DNA of 64,000 nt from contig VGVZ01000002.1 in assembly GCA_016873805.1 (NCBI GenBank), forward strand, positions 62,001 through 126,000, written 5' to 3'. Position 1 is the first letter of the stretch; each line of letters opens with the position of its first letter. A program made the translations under genes and the position numbers. This DNA comes from Ignavibacteria bacterium. Lineage in GTDB: Bacteria; Bacteroidota; Ignavibacteria; UBA10030. The notes beneath the pieces are model-generated. The model was given only the letters and a program-made list of their open reading frames with translations, was not told the DNA's origin and searched no databases. Positions 28,386 through 36,227 of this stretch are shown here, in pieces.

Positions 28386-28940
28386 CTATACTTCTGCTTG
28401 AAAGGCTCGCATCAATTCTTCGAGAAGTTGTTTCTTGTTTGCACGGGAAATTTCACGTCCATGAATCGAAAGTCCTTCCGCCGAACGGGCGTGTGACCGA
28501 AGTTCATGCACCGTCATCGCGTTGAGTCTGTCGTAATATTTCTGGGCCGCGGGGGACAACCCTTCGGGCATCGCGTACGGTTCCTCCGGTGCTTCTTCCT
28601 CGACTTCCTCTACTTCGATCTCTTCTCCGGAGAGGAGTTGCTCCACTTCGGTTTCCGACCGGGAACTCGCCGCAAAGATCAAATCATCGATTCCCTCGGC
28701 AGGGCGCGGAATAACATGTTTGGACACAAGTTCACCCACACGCGACGCTGCCGCCGCTCCTGCCTCCACCGCCGAACGCACTGCTGCCGTGTCGCCCACA
28801 ACTTTCACGGTGACCAGGGCGGCTTTGGTGATCTCTTTCCCAACCAATATCACATGTGCGGTCTTGACCATCGCGTCTGCCGCTTCGATGGCACCAACCA
28901 ATCCTTTCGTCTCAACAAGACCGAGGGCGTATTGTGTCAT
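28386..28940 (-). CDS. BMC-H shell protein with acidic linker and SAP/Rho-N-like tail
   Basis: A 184-residue protein. Residues 1-85 are a complete BMC domain ([26 protein letters not shown] ... GELVSKHVIPRP), the hexamer-forming shell unit of bacterial microcompartments. Residues 96-120 are a highly acidic linker. Residues 141-182 (AMTVHELRSHARSAEGLSIH ... ANKKQLLEELMRAF) have the helix-extended-helix pattern of SAP/LEM or Rho-N domains, which often bind nucleic acid. The pore loop is ITKAA rather than the Gly-rich loop of common BMC-H proteins. EutK is a known BMC protein with a nucleic-acid-binding-like tail, so there is a parallel. No purine-rich Shine-Dalgarno site precedes the ATG. Confidence 0.9.
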   Translation of the reverse strand: MTQYALGLVETKGLVGAIEAADAMVKTAHVILVGKEITKAALVTVKVVGDTAAVRSAVEAGAAAASRVGELVSKHVIPRPAEGIDDLIFAASSRSETEVEQLLSGEEIEVEEVEEEAPEEPYAMPEGLSPAAQKYYDRLNAMTVHELRSHARSAEGLSIHGREISRANKKQLLEELMRAFQAEV

Positions 28941-28957
28941 GGGGGGATATCTGAAAG

Positions 28958-28991
28958 GGGACTTCCGAAGCCGGCTGACTTCGGAAGTCCC
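28958..28991 (-). promoter_or_regulatory. Intercistronic hairpin between the BMC genes
   Basis: A perfect 13-bp stem (GGGACTTCCGAAG with CTTCGGAAGTCCC) around an 8-nt loop fills most of the 61-nt gap between the two shell genes. There is no U tract, so it is more likely an RNA-stability or translation-tuning element than a terminator. Confidence 0.75.
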
Positions 28992-29001
28992 TGAATGTAT
29001 G

Positions 29002-29298
29002 TTATTTCTGTGAAGGTCGTTTTGGGAGGATCATCTCCACGTCACTATGGGGACGCGGAATGACATGAACAGAAACGAGTTCTCCAACGCGTTGCGCCGC
29101 CGCTGCACCGGCATCCGTTGCTGCCTTAACGGCACCGACATCTCCCCGGACCATGACGGTAACATATCCGCCGCCAATTTGCTCTTTGCCGATTAGCGTG
29201 ACTTTGGCCGCCTTGACCATCGCATCCGCTGCTTCGATGGAACCAACCAATCCCTTCGTCTCCACCATTCCCAGCGCATCCAGTGAAATGTCCGACAT
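29002..29298 (-). CDS. BMC-H shell protein (PduA/EutM-like)
   Basis: A 98-residue canonical single-BMC-domain hexameric shell protein: [46 protein letters not shown] with a Gly-rich pore loop, and [13 protein letters not shown]. It should tile the facets of a protein shell around enzymes. AGGGAG lies 6 nt before the ATG at 29298. It is the first gene of a two-gene operon with the tailed BMC protein. No BMC-P vertex gene, aldehyde dehydrogenase, signature enzyme or PduL is near, so the cargo must be encoded elsewhere. Confidence 0.97.
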   Translation of the reverse strand: MSDISLDALGMVETKGLVGSIEAADAMVKAAKVTLIGKEQIGGGYVTVMVRGDVGAVKAATDAGAAAAQRVGELVSVHVIPRPHSDVEMILPKRPSQK

Positions 29299-29346
29299 TG
29301 AGATCTCCCTCAAAAGAATATTTGGATGTGAAGAAGAAACTGCGCC

Positions 29347-29375
29347 AATATAAAGAAAGGGGTGCTGAATGTCAA
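29347..29375 (-). promoter_or_regulatory. Putative promoter of the BMC operon
   Basis: On the minus strand TTGACA (29375-29370), 17-nt spacer, TATATT (29352-29347), about 50 nt before the first shell gene. The close match to consensus suggests substantial constitutive transcription. Confidence 0.75.
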
Positions 29376-29497
29376 TATGACCGAAATCACGACGGACCGC
29401 ATCCAGCGGATGCACGGATTGGTTTTTCCACAAATTCTTCCGTACATATGGGCACACATCTCGTCTTTGCTTTCCACGACTGTCAAACACCGACACG

Positions 29498-30679
29498 ATG
29501 AACAGACAGGAACGCGTTTCCTCGCTCGCGCAGGAACTTTTTGATCTTTATGAGCAGCACAAGTTCCCTCACATCTCCAGCCGACGGTTCAATCCCGCTC
29601 AACTCGAGGAATGGCTGAACGCTCTCGCTTCCCGCGGAGGTTTTGCCCTCTCCCCGGTCGGTTCTTCTGCGGAGGGACGATCAGTCTCCCTTCTCACTGT
29701 CGGCAACGGTACGCCCGCGGCGTTTCTTTGGTCGCAGATGCACGGCGATGAACCGACAGCCACGATGGCGCTGCTCGATATCCTCCATTTTATCGCCCGA
29801 GAACCGTCTCATCCGATCGTATCGGCCGTGACCTCGCAACTGAAGATCCTCATCCTGCCGATGCTCAATCCTGATGGTGCCGAGCGATTCACGCGCCGGA
29901 CCGCACAGAAGATTGATATGAACCGAGACGCTCTCACTCTTCGGACGCCCGAAGGACGATTGCTGAAGTCGCTTCGGGAGCAATACAATCCGGAGTTTGG
30001 ATTCAATCTCCACGATCAGGATCCGCGCTTTTCGGTAGGAACAACCCGCAACGTGGCCGCAATCAGTCTTCTCGCACCGGCCATCGATCCGGAGAGGAAC
30101 GACAACAACGTGCGGGCGCGTGCAAAACTGGTGGCCAGTTTGTTCGCCGAAGCGATGCAAGGATTCATCCCGAACAACCTGACGCGATACGACGAGACCT
30201 TTGAGCCGCGAGCATTCGGGGATAACATCCAGAAATGGGGAACAAGCACCGTGCTCGTGGAATCAGGAGGTTGGCCGAACGATCCGGAGAAGATGTATCT
30301 CCGTAAGTTGAATTTTGTCGGACTCCTTATCTCTCTCCACGGAATCGCGACAGGGAATTACACCAAGGCAAACCCCCGACTGTACGAACAGCTCCCGCTG
30401 AATGAGGAGCGATTCTTCGATCTCATCGTCCGAAACGTTTCCCTCATCTGTGGTCCGCGGGTTTCCCCCATTGTTGTCGACGTTGGTATCAATTTCGACG
30501 ACAAGCCTGATCCGTCGTTGAAGGAACGGGATATCCCGGCGAAGGTTATGGACATCGGTGATCTTTCGACGTTCGGCGCATTTGAGGAGATTGATGGATC
30601 GGGATGCCAGATTCACTCGTCCCATCTCGTGCTGGAAGAGAATCGCCCGAAGGGCGATCTTCTTGCTCTTTTCGAATAG
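29498..30679 (+). CDS. M14-family zinc carboxypeptidase
   Basis: A 393-residue metallopeptidase. Zn ligands appear as His-x-x-Glu in [14 protein letters not shown] and a later His in [14 protein letters not shown]; the catalytic Glu is likely in [35 protein letters not shown] is the typical M14 substrate-binding block. There is no clear signal peptide, so it may act in the cytoplasm, perhaps on peptidoglycan peptides or unusual peptides. It is transcribed divergently from the BMC operon; the 199-nt gap between them holds the BMC promoter. The last 90 residues have no domain that I recognise. Confidence 0.9.
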   Translation: MNRQERVSSLAQELFDLYEQHKFPHISSRRFNPAQLEEWLNALASRGGFALSPVGSSAEGRSVSLLTVGNGTPAAFLWSQMHGDEPTATMALLDILHFIAREPSHPIVSAVTSQLKILILPMLNPDGAERFTRRTAQKIDMNRDALTLRTPEGRLLKSLREQYNPEFGFNLHDQDPRFSVGTTRNVAAISLLAPAIDPERNDNNVRARAKLVASLFAEAMQGFIPNNLTRYDETFEPRAFGDNIQKWGTSTVLVESGGWPNDPEKMYLRKLNFVGLLISLHGIATGNYTKANPRLYEQLPLNEERFFDLIVRNVSLICGPRVSPIVVDVGINFDDKPDPSLKERDIPAKVMDIGDLSTFGAFEEIDGSGCQIHSSHLVLEENRPKGDLLALFE

Positions 30680-30896
30680 CACACGGATCGTCACTTCTCG
30701 CTTTGGCTTGCTCCCGCACCTCATTTTTTTGTACCTTTCGGTGCAGGCCGTTGATTCACCCGCTGCGCTCGCCAACCGGCCACCGAAGATCTCTCCATCG
30801 GAACTAACTCTCGCTTCATTTCGTTCAGATGGAGAGTTGCCTTCGCTTCCGAAGGATTTTTTTGTGCCGTAGGGAACTTTTTTCGAAAGGCAACTG

Positions 30897-31487
30897 ATGT
30901 CCGCAGCCCGTTCCACGCTTCCTCGCTCCACGAGGAAGAAGCACAAGGAGTTTGAGCACGAAGCACTGCCTCATATGGATGTGCTCTACAACTTCGCGCT
31001 TCGGACGACCGGCAACGCGGACGACGCGAGAGACCTCCTCCAGGAAACCTACCTCAAGGCGTACCGGTTCTGGGATAAGTACGAGAAGGGAACAAACATT
31101 CGCGCCTGGCTGTTCAGGATAATGAAGAACTCGTACATCAACCGGTACAGGAAAGAAACCAAAGAACCCGACAAAGTTGATTACGATAGCGTCGAGAATT
31201 TCTACAACTCCATTCGCTCGGAACAAACCGATCCAAACGATCTTGAAGAAAAGATATTCGGCGGACTGCTCGGCGATGAAGTTGCCAAAGCGCTTGAGAG
31301 CATCCCGGAAGACTTTCGGACGGTTGTGATCCTCTGCGACATTGAGGGATTAACGTACGAAGAAATCGCCGAGTTTATTGAATGTCCGATCGGCACGGTG
31401 CGTTCGCGACTCCATCGGGGGAGAAAACTCCTCCAGGCCAAACTCCTGGAGTACGCCAAAGAACAGGGCATTCTCGGCCATGACTAG
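30897..31487 (+). CDS. ECF-family RNA polymerase sigma factor
   Basis: A 196-residue group IV sigma factor. Region 2: ALRTTGNADDARDLLQETYLKAYRFWDKYEKGTNIRAWLFRIMKNSYINRYRK. Region 4: ALESIPEDFRTVVILCDIEGLTYEEIAEFIECPIGTVRSRLHRGRKLL. GAAAGG lies before the ATG. A membrane anti-sigma factor with a zinc-binding motif starts 110 nt downstream on the same strand, the usual ECF arrangement. The signal and the regulon are not visible from this sequence. Confidence 0.95.
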   Translation: MSAARSTLPRSTRKKHKEFEHEALPHMDVLYNFALRTTGNADDARDLLQETYLKAYRFWDKYEKGTNIRAWLFRIMKNSYINRYRKETKEPDKVDYDSVENFYNSIRSEQTDPNDLEEKIFGGLLGDEVAKALESIPEDFRTVVILCDIEGLTYEEIAEFIECPIGTVRSRLHRGRKLLQAKLLEYAKEQGILGHD

Positions 31488-31597
31488 TGCCGCCTCTTGA
31501 ATAGCTTTTGTTTCTTCGGTGCATTTCGTGCAACGAGAAGCGCATGAGTGCTCGATACGATAGCCTGGAATCTTTCCAGTGTTGATGGGAGGAGAAG

Positions 31598-32425
31598 TTG
31601 GACTGCAGGGAAGTTCATGATCACTTCGGAGATGTTATCGACCGCGAACTTCCCGTCACTCTGCGCGAACGATTTTTCACCCATCTCCGCCGATGTCCAC
31701 GCTGCCATATCGAATATCTCTGTGAGTTTGTCGGCAAGATTCTCGTGCGAAAACATCTCCCTCACGTACGCACCCCCGCCGATGTGCAATCGGCAATCAT
31801 TCACGAGATCCAGATAGCTGATCCGATCGAATCTCCCCAGAACCCGTGGCTGATCAGGATATTTCGTCGACATCCATTTCCCGCGATCGCCACAGGCATC
31901 GCAAGCATTGCGCTCGTTCTCTATTTCATCCTGCCGCGCGGGACACACGGTCTCTCGGTCGCCGGACTGGCCCCCAACGATATCATCCGCCAGACTCACG
32001 AGAATTTCATGCTGATCCGCAAAGGTGAGCTCACCCCCGCAATGGTGTCATGTGAGAGAGATCTTGTGGTGGGATTTTTTGAGAAGAACAATACTCGCTT
32101 TGCGGTCGCGGTTCCGCAAATGGAAGGGTGTGATTGGTATGGGGCAACGACCAATGAGTTCGGCGATGCCCTCACCGCGCACGTCGTCTACAAGCTGGGC
32201 AACGACTATCTGTACCTCTTTCAGGTGGAAAAAACCAAGGTGGGCGCGCAAGCAACACTATCGCTCCCCGAGTCTGTCCTTGCCTCGCTGCGGGAGACAG
32301 GGTGGTACACCGACATCGATCACGCTGAATGCAGCATCATCCTCTGGTCGTTGAACGGCACATTGTGCGCAGCCGCTTCGACAATGAGTAAGGAGCGAAT
32401 GCTCGCGCTCCTTTCGTACCGATAG
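31598..32425 (+). CDS. Zinc-finger anti-sigma factor, membrane-anchored
   Basis: A 275-residue protein. Residues 1-40 form a ZAS/zf-HC2 anti-sigma domain: MDCREVHDHFGDVIDRELP and the H-x3-C-x2-C motif in THLRRCPRC. One membrane helix follows (about 95-112, FPAIATGIASIALVLYFIL), and then a periplasmic domain of about 160 residues that I do not recognise. It should bind the ECF sigma encoded just before it and release it on an envelope or redox signal. The start is a TTG at 31598 with GGAGG 5 nt upstream. Confidence 0.85.
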   Translation: MDCREVHDHFGDVIDRELPVTLRERFFTHLRRCPRCHIEYLCEFVGKILVRKHLPHVRTPADVQSAIIHEIQIADPIESPQNPWLIRIFRRHPFPAIATGIASIALVLYFILPRGTHGLSVAGLAPNDIIRQTHENFMLIRKGELTPAMVSCERDLVVGFFEKNNTRFAVAVPQMEGCDWYGATTNEFGDALTAHVVYKLGNDYLYLFQVEKTKVGAQATLSLPESVLASLRETGWYTDIDHAECSIILWSLNGTLCAAASTMSKERMLALLSYR

Positions 32426-32449
32426 AGAATCCAACGCGTTCTTGCTTCG

Positions 32450-33151
32450 CTAGCGTCCTTTCAGCAACCGGTTGCCAAGGGCTGGCGGCAATCCGGCCAT
32501 CACAATTTTCTCCCTCGCGGCCGCGACGTCGTAGTCGGCGCGGACATTCTCATATGTCCACTGCGCCGTATCGAAGATCCCGAAACTCAGCTTCGGGTTG
32601 CCATCACGCGGTTGACCGACACTTCCGACATTGACGATGAATCGATCGGAACGGTTGACGACGGTTTCTCCGTCGCGTTCGGAGAACACACCGGGAACAT
32701 GTGAGTGCCCGATGAAGCAGATCTTTTCTTTGAAATACCGGAACGCAAACGTGGCGTCGATTTCGCCGAAGATGTACGTCCAGCTCTCCGGCATCATCGG
32801 CGAGGCGTGCACGAACAGAATATCTTCGCGGACATGCGTCAGCGGAAGGTCACGCAGAAATCTCGTCGACTCCAGAGTCAGCGCCTTGTGCGTCCACTCC
32901 GCTGCAACATACGCGTGCGCCGTAAAGCTGTTCGCCTGCGCGAGGTCGACCGACGCTGCATCGTGATTCCCCATGAGGACAACCCCGCATTGCCGACGCA
33001 CAATATCGACACATTCGTTTGGATTTGCTCCATATCCCACGACATCCCCGAGACAGATAATCTCATCAACCCTTTGGTCTTTGATGATCTCGAGCGCTGT
33101 ACTCAGCGCCTGGAGATTTGCATGGATGTCGGAGATAATGGCAATGCGCAT
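32450..33151 (-). CDS. Metallophosphoesterase (YfcE/Ser-Thr phosphatase-like)
   Basis: A 233-residue calcineurin-like phosphoesterase with all four metal blocks: SDIHANLQAL, GDVVGYGANPNEC, GNHDAAS and GHSHVPG. The family includes phosphodiesterases such as YfcE and diadenosine tetraphosphatases. The physiological substrate is unknown. It ends convergently with the anti-sigma gene (24-nt gap) and starts 15 nt after the end of the prolyl oligopeptidase gene, so it is probably cotranscribed with it. Confidence 0.92.
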   Translation of the reverse strand: MRIAIISDIHANLQALSTALEIIKDQRVDEIICLGDVVGYGANPNECVDIVRRQCGVVLMGNHDAASVDLAQANSFTAHAYVAAEWTHKALTLESTRFLRDLPLTHVREDILFVHASPMMPESWTYIFGEIDATFAFRYFKEKICFIGHSHVPGVFSERDGETVVNRSDRFIVNVGSVGQPRDGNPKLSFGIFDTAQWTYENVRADYDVAAAREKIVMAGLPPALGNRLLKGR

Positions 33152-33166
33152 AACAACGTTTGCGCG

Positions 33167-35305
33167 CTATTCAGCGCTCATCCTGAATGTTTTCATCAAG
33201 AACGCATAGATGTCCCGCCATTCCTCGATCTGCTTCGAAACTGGCTTTCCCCCGCCATGCCCGGCCTTTGTCTCCACCCGAACAAGGATCGGTGTTGATC
33301 CTCCGCCTGCCGCCTGGAGGGTCGCCCCGAATTTCATCGCGTGCGCGGGAACAACACGGTCATCGTGATCCGCGGTGGTAATGAAAATCGGCGGATACGA
33401 AGCTCCCGGCTCCACATTGTGGAGCGGTGAGTATGCATACATGAACTTGAAGTGCTCGGGATTTGTCTCCGCATTCCCATACTCCCCGACCCAGAATCGC
33501 CCCACTGTAAACTTGTGATATCGAAGCATATCGGTAACTGGAACCTGACAGACGACCGCGCCGAACAGTTTCGGCCGCTGAAGCATTGAAGCCGAGACGA
33601 GGAGTCCGCCGTTGCTCGCGCCCATAATGGCAAGCCGCGATGTCTGAGTGTATTTGTTCTCGATGAGCCATTCCGCGGCCGATATGAAATCATCGAACAC
33701 GTTCTGTTTTTTCTCCAGCATTCCAGCGCGATGCCACTCTTCGCCGTACTCGCCCCCGCCTCGAAGATTCGCTTGCGCGTAAATCCCGCCGTGCTCAAGC
33801 CAAACGAGTCGGGCCGCATTGAATGACGGATTCATACTCACGTTGAATCCACCGTATCCAAACAGCAAAACCGGATTGTTGCCGTTCCGCTGCAAACCCT
33901 TGCGATGCGTCAGAAACATTGGGATGCGCGTCCCGTCTTTTGAGGTGAAGAAGACTTGATCTGTTTCGTACGCCGAGATATCGAAATCGATCTCGGTATC
34001 CCGGAGAGCACTCAGAATGCCGGTGGTAAAATCGTACCGGAATACCGTTGGGGGATAGAGAAATGAGGTGAAATTGAAGAAGAGCTCGGTGTCCGACGGC
34101 CGCCCGGAGAGCCCCGATACCGTGCCGATGCCGGGCAGTTCGAGCTCCTTTTCAACCGCGCCGTCGCGGGTGAATAGGATCACACGATGCCGGACGTCGC
34201 GCAAGTACGACACCGCAAACCGATTATTCACCATGGTAACGGACGAAAGTACATCTTCTGATTGCGGGATGATTTCTTTCCAGTTTTTTCGATGCGGCGA
34301 CTTGAGATTGATCGCCACAACGCGGCCTCGCGGAGCGTCGAGATCGGTTCTGAAATAGAAGGTGCTCCCCGCGGTGCCGATCAAGCGATAACTCGCATCT
34401 CCTGCGTCAAGAAGTCGCACGAACGGCTTCGAGCTCGTCGCTTCCCGATAGTACACCCGGTTTTGTCGATCCGTCCCTTTGGAGACGTGGAGAACAAGAT
34501 ATTTGCCGTCGAGCGTCATCATGGGTGAAAAGCCGAGTTCCCGGGCATCGGGGCGCTCATAGATGAGTTGATCTGCGGACTGTGGAGTCCCAACCCGATG
34601 GTAATACACCTTGTTGTTGTAGCTTTCCTCTCCCTTCGGGACTGTCGTTGGGTCCGGATAACGGTTGTAGAAGAATCCATTCTTGTCGTGCGTCCATGCA
34701 ATCCCGGCAAACTTGCACCACTGGATCACTTCGTCATAGTCCTTGCCTGTCTTGAGGTTCTTGATCCGGATTTCCTGCCAATCGCTTCCGCTGCGCGACA
34801 GACCATAGGCGATCAGCGTTCCATCGTGGTTCACTCCCTGATTCATCAGTGCGACCGTTCCATCTTCACTCAGGCTGTTTGGATCGATGACAAGGGTTGC
34901 CTCTTTTCCGAGCTCTTTCTCCATGTAGAGCGCAGACTGGTTTTGCAGCCCATCATTCCTGGAATAGAAGTAGTATGCGCCCCGTTTGTACGGCACGGTG
35001 TAGCGCGGGAAGTTCCAGAGTTCGGTCAGCCGATTCTCAATGTTGTCCCGCCCCGCGAACTTCTCGAGATAGCCAACGGTGAGCCGATTTTGTCCATCGA
35101 TCCACGTTTTCAGCTCTTCGCCGGATTCGTCCTCCATCCACCGATACGGATCGGCGACACTTGTTCCGTGGAAGTCCTCGACGACATCGGCTTTTCTGGC
35201 AGGGGGATAATCGAACCGCTCGGGTGCCGTGCATGCGGAGAGGAAGACGAACAGAAGCGGAAAAACGTTCGCGAGACGCAATCGAGTCACGATCTGTATA
35301 ATCAC
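33167..35305 (-). CDS. Prolyl oligopeptidase family serine peptidase (S9A), lipoprotein
   Basis: About 712 residues. The leader ends in FLSAC, a good lipobox, so the enzyme is probably anchored in the periplasm or outer membrane. An N-terminal seven-bladed propeller (begins DVVEDFHGTSVADPYRWMED) precedes an alpha/beta hydrolase domain with nucleophile Ser in GASNGGLL, Asp in ADHDDRVVP and His in KAGHGGGKP. It cleaves short peptides after Pro. I choose the GTG at 35305, which follows GGGAGG closely; an ATG at 35359 would place the signal sequence internally. Confidence 0.94.
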   Translation of the reverse strand: MIIQIVTRLRLANVFPLLFVFLSACTAPERFDYPPARKADVVEDFHGTSVADPYRWMEDESGEELKTWIDGQNRLTVGYLEKFAGRDNIENRLTELWNFPRYTVPYKRGAYYFYSRNDGLQNQSALYMEKELGKEATLVIDPNSLSEDGTVALMNQGVNHDGTLIAYGLSRSGSDWQEIRIKNLKTGKDYDEVIQWCKFAGIAWTHDKNGFFYNRYPDPTTVPKGEESYNNKVYYHRVGTPQSADQLIYERPDARELGFSPMMTLDGKYLVLHVSKGTDRQNRVYYREATSSKPFVRLLDAGDASYRLIGTAGSTFYFRTDLDAPRGRVVAINLKSPHRKNWKEIIPQSEDVLSSVTMVNNRFAVSYLRDVRHRVILFTRDGAVEKELELPGIGTVSGLSGRPSDTELFFNFTSFLYPPTVFRYDFTTGILSALRDTEIDFDISAYETDQVFFTSKDGTRIPMFLTHRKGLQRNGNNPVLLFGYGGFNVSMNPSFNAARLVWLEHGGIYAQANLRGGGEYGEEWHRAGMLEKKQNVFDDFISAAEWLIENKYTQTSRLAIMGASNGGLLVSASMLQRPKLFGAVVCQVPVTDMLRYHKFTVGRFWVGEYGNAETNPEHFKFMYAYSPLHNVEPGASYPPIFITTADHDDRVVPAHAMKFGATLQAAGGGSTPILVRVETKAGHGGGKPVSKQIEEWRDIYAFLMKTFRMSAE

Positions 35306-35361
35306 ATATCCTCCCAATGTCTGACGTTCCTCAATGAATTTCTTGTTCGGCAACGACACTG

Positions 35362-36018
35362 CTACCGCCAGATTCTGATATCGTCCAATGATTTCTTATT
35401 GATGTCCGGGACCTTTGTGCCATCTTTTGGATAACCAACCGGGATGAGGAGAAACGGTTTTTCATTGTCCGGTCTTTCCAGGATTCGCTGAAGAAAATCC
35501 ATCGGGCTCGGTGTGTGGGTCAGGGCCACGAGACCGGCATTGTGGATCGCCGCGAGAAGAAAACCGACGGCAATTCCGACCGATTCTTTCACATAGTAGT
35601 TCTTCCGGATTCTATCGAAATCCTTCTCGTAGTTCACGGCAAAAACAGCGATCAGTGCAGGGGCAACCCCCAAGAATTCTTTCCGCCAGTCGGTGCCGAA
35701 GGGCTCAAGATCGTCCAGCCACTCCTGCGGCATCCGTTCTTCGTAGTTCTTCTTCTCCTCCGCTTCCGCCGCTTCGCGAATTTCTTTCTTGAGCTTTGAA
35801 TCGGTCACAACAATGAACTTCCACGGCTGCTTGTTCGCGCCGGAGGGGGCGCTTGAAGCCGTCTGGACGATCAATTCGAGCACTTCAGGGGGAATGGGGT
35901 CAGAGGAAAATTCCCTGATTGACCTCCTTCGTTTGCAGAGTTCGAAAAAGGACTGCGCGCGCCTGAGCTGCTCGTCGTGAGCGAGCTTTTCATACTCAAA
36001 GGGGACAAATTTCGGCAA
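35362..36018 (-). CDS. Nitroreductase-family FMN oxidoreductase
   Basis: A 218-residue flavoprotein of the nitroreductase superfamily: RRRSIREFSSDPIPPEVLEL and ASSAPSGANKQPWKFIVV are the FMN-binding blocks. The overall shape (QEWLDDLEPFGTDWRKEFLGVAPALIAVF) recalls the BluB/iodotyrosine-deiodinase branch rather than NfsB. The reaction is not certain: reductive dehalogenation, nitro reduction or flavin destruction are all possible. It lies 56 nt upstream of the prolyl oligopeptidase gene on the same strand. Confidence 0.9.
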   Translation of the reverse strand: MPKFVPFEYEKLAHDEQLRRAQSFFELCKRRRSIREFSSDPIPPEVLELIVQTASSAPSGANKQPWKFIVVTDSKLKKEIREAAEAEEKKNYEERMPQEWLDDLEPFGTDWRKEFLGVAPALIAVFAVNYEKDFDRIRKNYYVKESVGIAVGFLLAAIHNAGLVALTHTPSPMDFLQRILERPDNEKPFLLIPVGYPKDGTKVPDINKKSLDDIRIWR

Positions 36019-36105
36019 TGCGACTCCGCTAGAAATGTGGATTCAAAATAAGCCAATATGGAAGGAGATGCAACGGAGCGGATGGGTGCTGTTGGAGGGA
36101 TTGAC

Positions 36106-36172
36106 GGACAACTGGGGAGAGTTGTCCCACCGTGCGCAAATCGGTACGATGGGACTCCTGTTTCGTCGATCG
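36106..36172. repeat. Dispersed hairpin repeat, left copy
   Basis: GGACAACT pairs with AGTTGTCC (36106-36127), followed by CACCGTGCG, AATCGGTACG and GGGACTCCTGTTTCGTCG. The same order of elements occurs in two further copies at 51.6-51.7 kb in the same orientation. Confidence 0.7.
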
Positions 36173-36227
36173 CTTCCTAAGTAGCGGGCGGCCGGACATT
36201 TGGCCCGGAAGAACAGGAGAGAACCAA

